A DNA stretch of 64,000 nucleotides from Aureimonas altamirensis (GTDB taxonomy: Bacteria > Pseudomonadota > Alphaproteobacteria > Rhizobiales > Rhizobiaceae), in NCBI RefSeq assembly GCF_001463885.1, contig NZ_BBWQ01000018.1:186001-250000 (forward strand), written 5' to 3'. The notes beneath the pieces are model-generated. The model had not been told where the DNA came from, made no database searches, and was given only the letters and a program-made list of their open reading frames with translations. Below are positions 61,777 to 64,000 of the stretch, piece by piece. The position numbers and the translations under genes were made by a program. Position 1 is the stretch's first letter; every line of letters starts with the position of its first letter.

Positions 61777-61926
61777 CTCGATATCCCCTGATTACCCATT
61801 CCATCGATTCGACATCGGAGGGAAAGCCGGTACAAATCGATGGCACTCATCATCCGGCCGACCGGACAAAAACGCGTCCTCGGCACCCCCTTGATTCCCA
61901 TTTCCCGCAGCGCGAGGAAACCCCGC

Positions 61927-63219
61927 ATGAGTTTCGATCTTATCATCCGCAATGCAACCCTGCCGGACGGACGGCGCGGCATCGATATCGCGGTCCGCAA
62001 CGGCCGGATCGAGGCCGTCGAGGCGGGCGTGGATGCGGAAGCCGGCGAGGTAGTCGACGCCGAAGGACATCTGGTTTCGCCGCCCTTCGTGGATATCCAT
62101 TTCCATATGGATGCGACGCTGTCGCTCGGCATTCCGCGCCTGAACCGCAGCGGGACGCTTCTGGAGGGTATCCAGCTCTGGGGCGAGTTGAAACCGCTGT
62201 TGACGAAGGACGCGGTCGTGGAGCGGGCCCTGCGCTATTGCGATCTTGCGGTTTCGCAGGGGCTGCTTGCGGTCCGCAGCCATGTCGATGTGTGCGACGA
62301 CAGGCTGGTGGGCGTCGAGGCGCTGCTCGAAGTCAAGGATACGGTCCGCGACTATCTGGACCTGCAACTGGTGGCTTTTCCTCAGGACGGCCTGTTCCGC
62401 GCTCCCAACGCAGAGGCGAACCTGTTGCGTGCGCTGGACATGGGCGTCGATGTGGTCGGCGGCATCCCGCATTTCGAGCGGACGATGGAAGCCGGCGCCC
62501 GGTCGGTTACCCGGCTCTGCGAGATCGCCGCAGAGCGGGGCCTGATGGTGGACCTGCATTGCGACGAGACGGACGACCCCATGTCGCGCCATATCGAGAC
62601 CCTGGCAGCGGAAACCGTGCGCCTCGGGCTTCAGGGCAGGGTGGCCGGCTCGCATCTGACCTCCATGCACTCGATGGACAATTACTATGTCTCCAAGTTG
62701 CTGCCGTTGATCGCGGAGGCGCAGATCCATTGTGTGCCGAACCCGGTTGCCAACATCGTCCTGCAGGGCCGGCACGACACCTATCCGAAGCGACGCGGCA
62801 TGATGCGCGTGCCGGAATTGTGGGCACTGGGTGTCAACGTGGCTTTCGGGCAGGATAGCTGCATGGACCCATGGTACTCGATGGGCAATGCCGACATGCT
62901 GGATGTCGCGCATATGGCCGTCCATACCGGGCACCTGACCAGCCGCGACGCTGTCACAAGGTGCTTTGACGCGGTGACGCGCGCCGGGGCATCGGCTTTC
63001 GGGCTGGAGTCCTATGGGCTGGAAAAAGGCTGCAATGCCGATCTGGTCATCCTGGATGCGGCGGACGCCATCGAGGCGGTGCGCCTTCGCAGCCCGCGAC
63101 TGCGTGTCTACCGGCGCGGCAGGCTGATCAGCCGGGCCGAGCCGCGCCGCGCCGAACTGAGCCTGCCCGGCCGACCCGCCATGGTGGCGCCCTCCGCCTA
63201 TGCGCCCCCGGTCGGTTGA
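61927..63219 (+). CDS. Cytosine deaminase-like amidohydrolase (CodA family)
   Basis: 430-residue metal-dependent hydrolase very similar to E. coli CodA. Metal and catalytic positions: H58/H60 (DIHFHMD), Q153 (FPQDG), H211 and E214 (DLHCDETDD), H243 (GSHLTSMHS), D310 (FGQDSCMDPWY). CodA has FGHDDVFDPWY there: the residue after the metal Asp (CodA D314, which shapes specificity) is Ser311 here. A related pyrimidine or other cyclic amidine may be the true substrate. Start at 61927 has GAGGAAA upstream; the longer frame runs from unlikely sequence. Divergent from phnN. Confidence 0.85.
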   Translation: MSFDLIIRNATLPDGRRGIDIAVRNGRIEAVEAGVDAEAGEVVDAEGHLVSPPFVDIHFHMDATLSLGIPRLNRSGTLLEGIQLWGELKPLLTKDAVVERALRYCDLAVSQGLLAVRSHVDVCDDRLVGVEALLEVKDTVRDYLDLQLVAFPQDGLFRAPNAEANLLRALDMGVDVVGGIPHFERTMEAGARSVTRLCEIAAERGLMVDLHCDETDDPMSRHIETLAAETVRLGLQGRVAGSHLTSMHSMDNYYVSKLLPLIAEAQIHCVPNPVANIVLQGRHDTYPKRRGMMRVPELWALGVNVAFGQDSCMDPWYSMGNADMLDVAHMAVHTGHLTSRDAVTRCFDAVTRAGASAFGLESYGLEKGCNADLVILDAADAIEAVRLRSPRLRVYRRGRLISRAEPRRAELSLPGRPAMVAPSAYAPPVG

Positions 63220-63223
63220 GCGT

Positions 63224-63679
63224 TCAAGCGTTCAACTGCCACAAGGCGCCATTGAGCAGGCTGGCGAAGGCCACCCACGCGACATAAGGCACGAAGCACC
63301 ATGCGGCACGGCGCTCCACCGTCCACACACGGACGGTGAACGCGACGGCCGCCGCCAGCATTCCAAGAGCGATGCCGAGTGCCGGGCCGAGCAGGTTTGC
63401 GCCGAAGAAAACCGGTGTCCAGATGAAGTTCAGGCCCATCTGCAGGAACCACAGCGTCAGCGCGGGGCGATCCCGCCTGCGCCAGACGAGCCATCCGGCG
63501 ATACCGATGAGCACGTAGAGCACGGTCCAGACGGGCGCGAAGATCCAGTTGGGCGGGTTGAACCACGGCTTCTGCAAGCCCTCATACCACGCGCCGGGCA
63601 CATTGTTGGCGCCGATCAGCAGGCCCCCGCCCACGGCGATCAGCAGGAAGATGGCGAGGGAAAAATACCTGGATGTCAT
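63224..63679 (-). CDS. tspO: TspO/MBR-family protein
   Basis: 151-residue five-helix membrane protein. The Trp/Pro-rich signature GAWYEGLQKPWFNPPNWIFA and PVWTVLYVLIGIAGWLVW identify TspO, with LNFIWTPVFFGANL later. It binds porphyrins in the (outer) membrane and affects tetrapyrrole export and stress responses. The ribosome-binding site is weak. Convergent with the deaminase gene, 4 bp between the stops. Confidence 0.92.
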   Translation of the reverse strand: MTSRYFSLAIFLLIAVGGGLLIGANNVPGAWYEGLQKPWFNPPNWIFAPVWTVLYVLIGIAGWLVWRRRDRPALTLWFLQMGLNFIWTPVFFGANLLGPALGIALGMLAAAVAFTVRVWTVERRAAWCFVPYVAWVAFASLLNGALWQLNA

Positions 63680-63753
63680 CGGATACCATACTCTGTGCAA
63701 CTCGAATAATCCCCCGGTCGTTTGTCCGGGACCCAGGCAGAAGAGGCGCTCCC

Positions 63754-64000
63754 GTGACGAATTGCAAGATCGCTGAGAAGCCGCTTCTGGTACTGCTGCA
63801 TGCCTTCGGCTCCAGCCGACATGCGTGGCGCGATATCGCCCCGCATTTCGAAGAGACATTCGACATTTTCGCACCCGATCTGCCGGGCTTCGGAAGCGCG
63901 GCCGGGCAGGGCGCGCTGAGCGTCGGCGACACGGTCGCCGCCCTGGCCGGCGACATTGCCGAGCAGGTCGGCGGCGAAGGCTGGATCGTCGCCGGGCACA
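63754..64000 (+). CDS. Alpha/beta hydrolase, N-terminal part (cut by window edge)
   Basis: GTG at 63754 with AGAGG about 7 nt upstream opens a frame with no stop before the window end (82 residues). LLVLLHAFGSSRHAWRDIAP and the following FAPDLPGFGSA are the oxyanion and strand-4 parts of an alpha/beta hydrolase; the nucleophile region is just beginning at the edge. Substrate unknown. Confidence 0.7.
   Translation, partial: MTNCKIAEKPLLVLLHAFGSSRHAWRDIAPHFEETFDIFAPDLPGFGSAAGQGALSVGDTVAALAGDIAEQVGGEGWIVAGH

Noticed and set aside
1-64000. Insertion sequences, prophage genes, CRISPR arrays
   Set aside because: No transposase, integrase, phage structural gene or regularly spaced repeat was found on reading both strands.

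Overview
The window is 64 kb of GC-rich, densely packed bacterial chromosome. Protein families point to an alphaproteobacterium, probably Hyphomicrobiales (rhizobial relatives): GabD/BlcB-like dehydrogenases, a seven-subunit Mrp (Pha-type) antiporter, CHASE3 and HWE-type sensor kinases, many NitT/TauT ABC transporters and many 4-bp or 1-bp gene overlaps. The genus is not determinable from the sequence. No insertion sequence, phage gene or CRISPR array was seen, so this looks like ordinary chromosome with catabolic islands.

Layout. 1-5.2 kb (minus): a glycerol-type polyol operon (MFS carrier, FGGY kinase, GlpD-like dehydrogenase, FAD-binding oxidase cut by the window edge) with a perfect palindrome before it. 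5.2-10.6 kb: a TauABC-like transporter divergent from a GabD-like aldehyde dehydrogenase and an iron alcohol dehydrogenase. 10.6-12.4 kb: gamma-glutamyltransferase. 12.5-20.5 kb: a complete kdp potassium operon (27-aa ORF, kdpF, A, B, C, D, E). 20.5-28 kb (minus): mrpABCDEFG followed by an L-lactate permease. 28-31.5 kb: a catalase-like protein and a three-gene phospholipid set. 31.5-35.8 kb (minus): nrdA-nrdB behind a cobalamin riboswitch; NrdB has Phe in place of the radical Tyr (class Ic-like). 35.9-40.2 kb: two sensor kinases, a response regulator and a lipoprotein esterase. 40.2-44.1 kb: cytochrome b561 and a CDP-alcohol transferase/sulfatase/glycosyltransferase cassette. 44.1-53 kb: four regulator-plus-partner units (MocR/EamA, GntR/GntP, TetR/SDR) with BetT and TauE/SafE. 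53-61 kb (minus): a LysR-linked catabolic operon (ABC transporter, two 2-hydroxyacid dehydrogenases, RraA-like aldolase, PPC protein and an unrecognised internally duplicated protein). 61-64 kb: tRNA-Leu(CAA), phnN, a CodA-like deaminase, tspO and a cut alpha/beta hydrolase.

How it fits together. Kdp, Mrp and BetT together serve potassium, sodium/pH and osmotic balance. Most of the rest is scavenging of small organic acids, polyols and sulfonate-like compounds, each unit with its own regulator or operator. The most notable items are the B12 riboswitch over a Phe-type class I ribonucleotide reductase, and the duplicated HxHA protein in the 53-60 kb operon, whose chemistry I cannot name.
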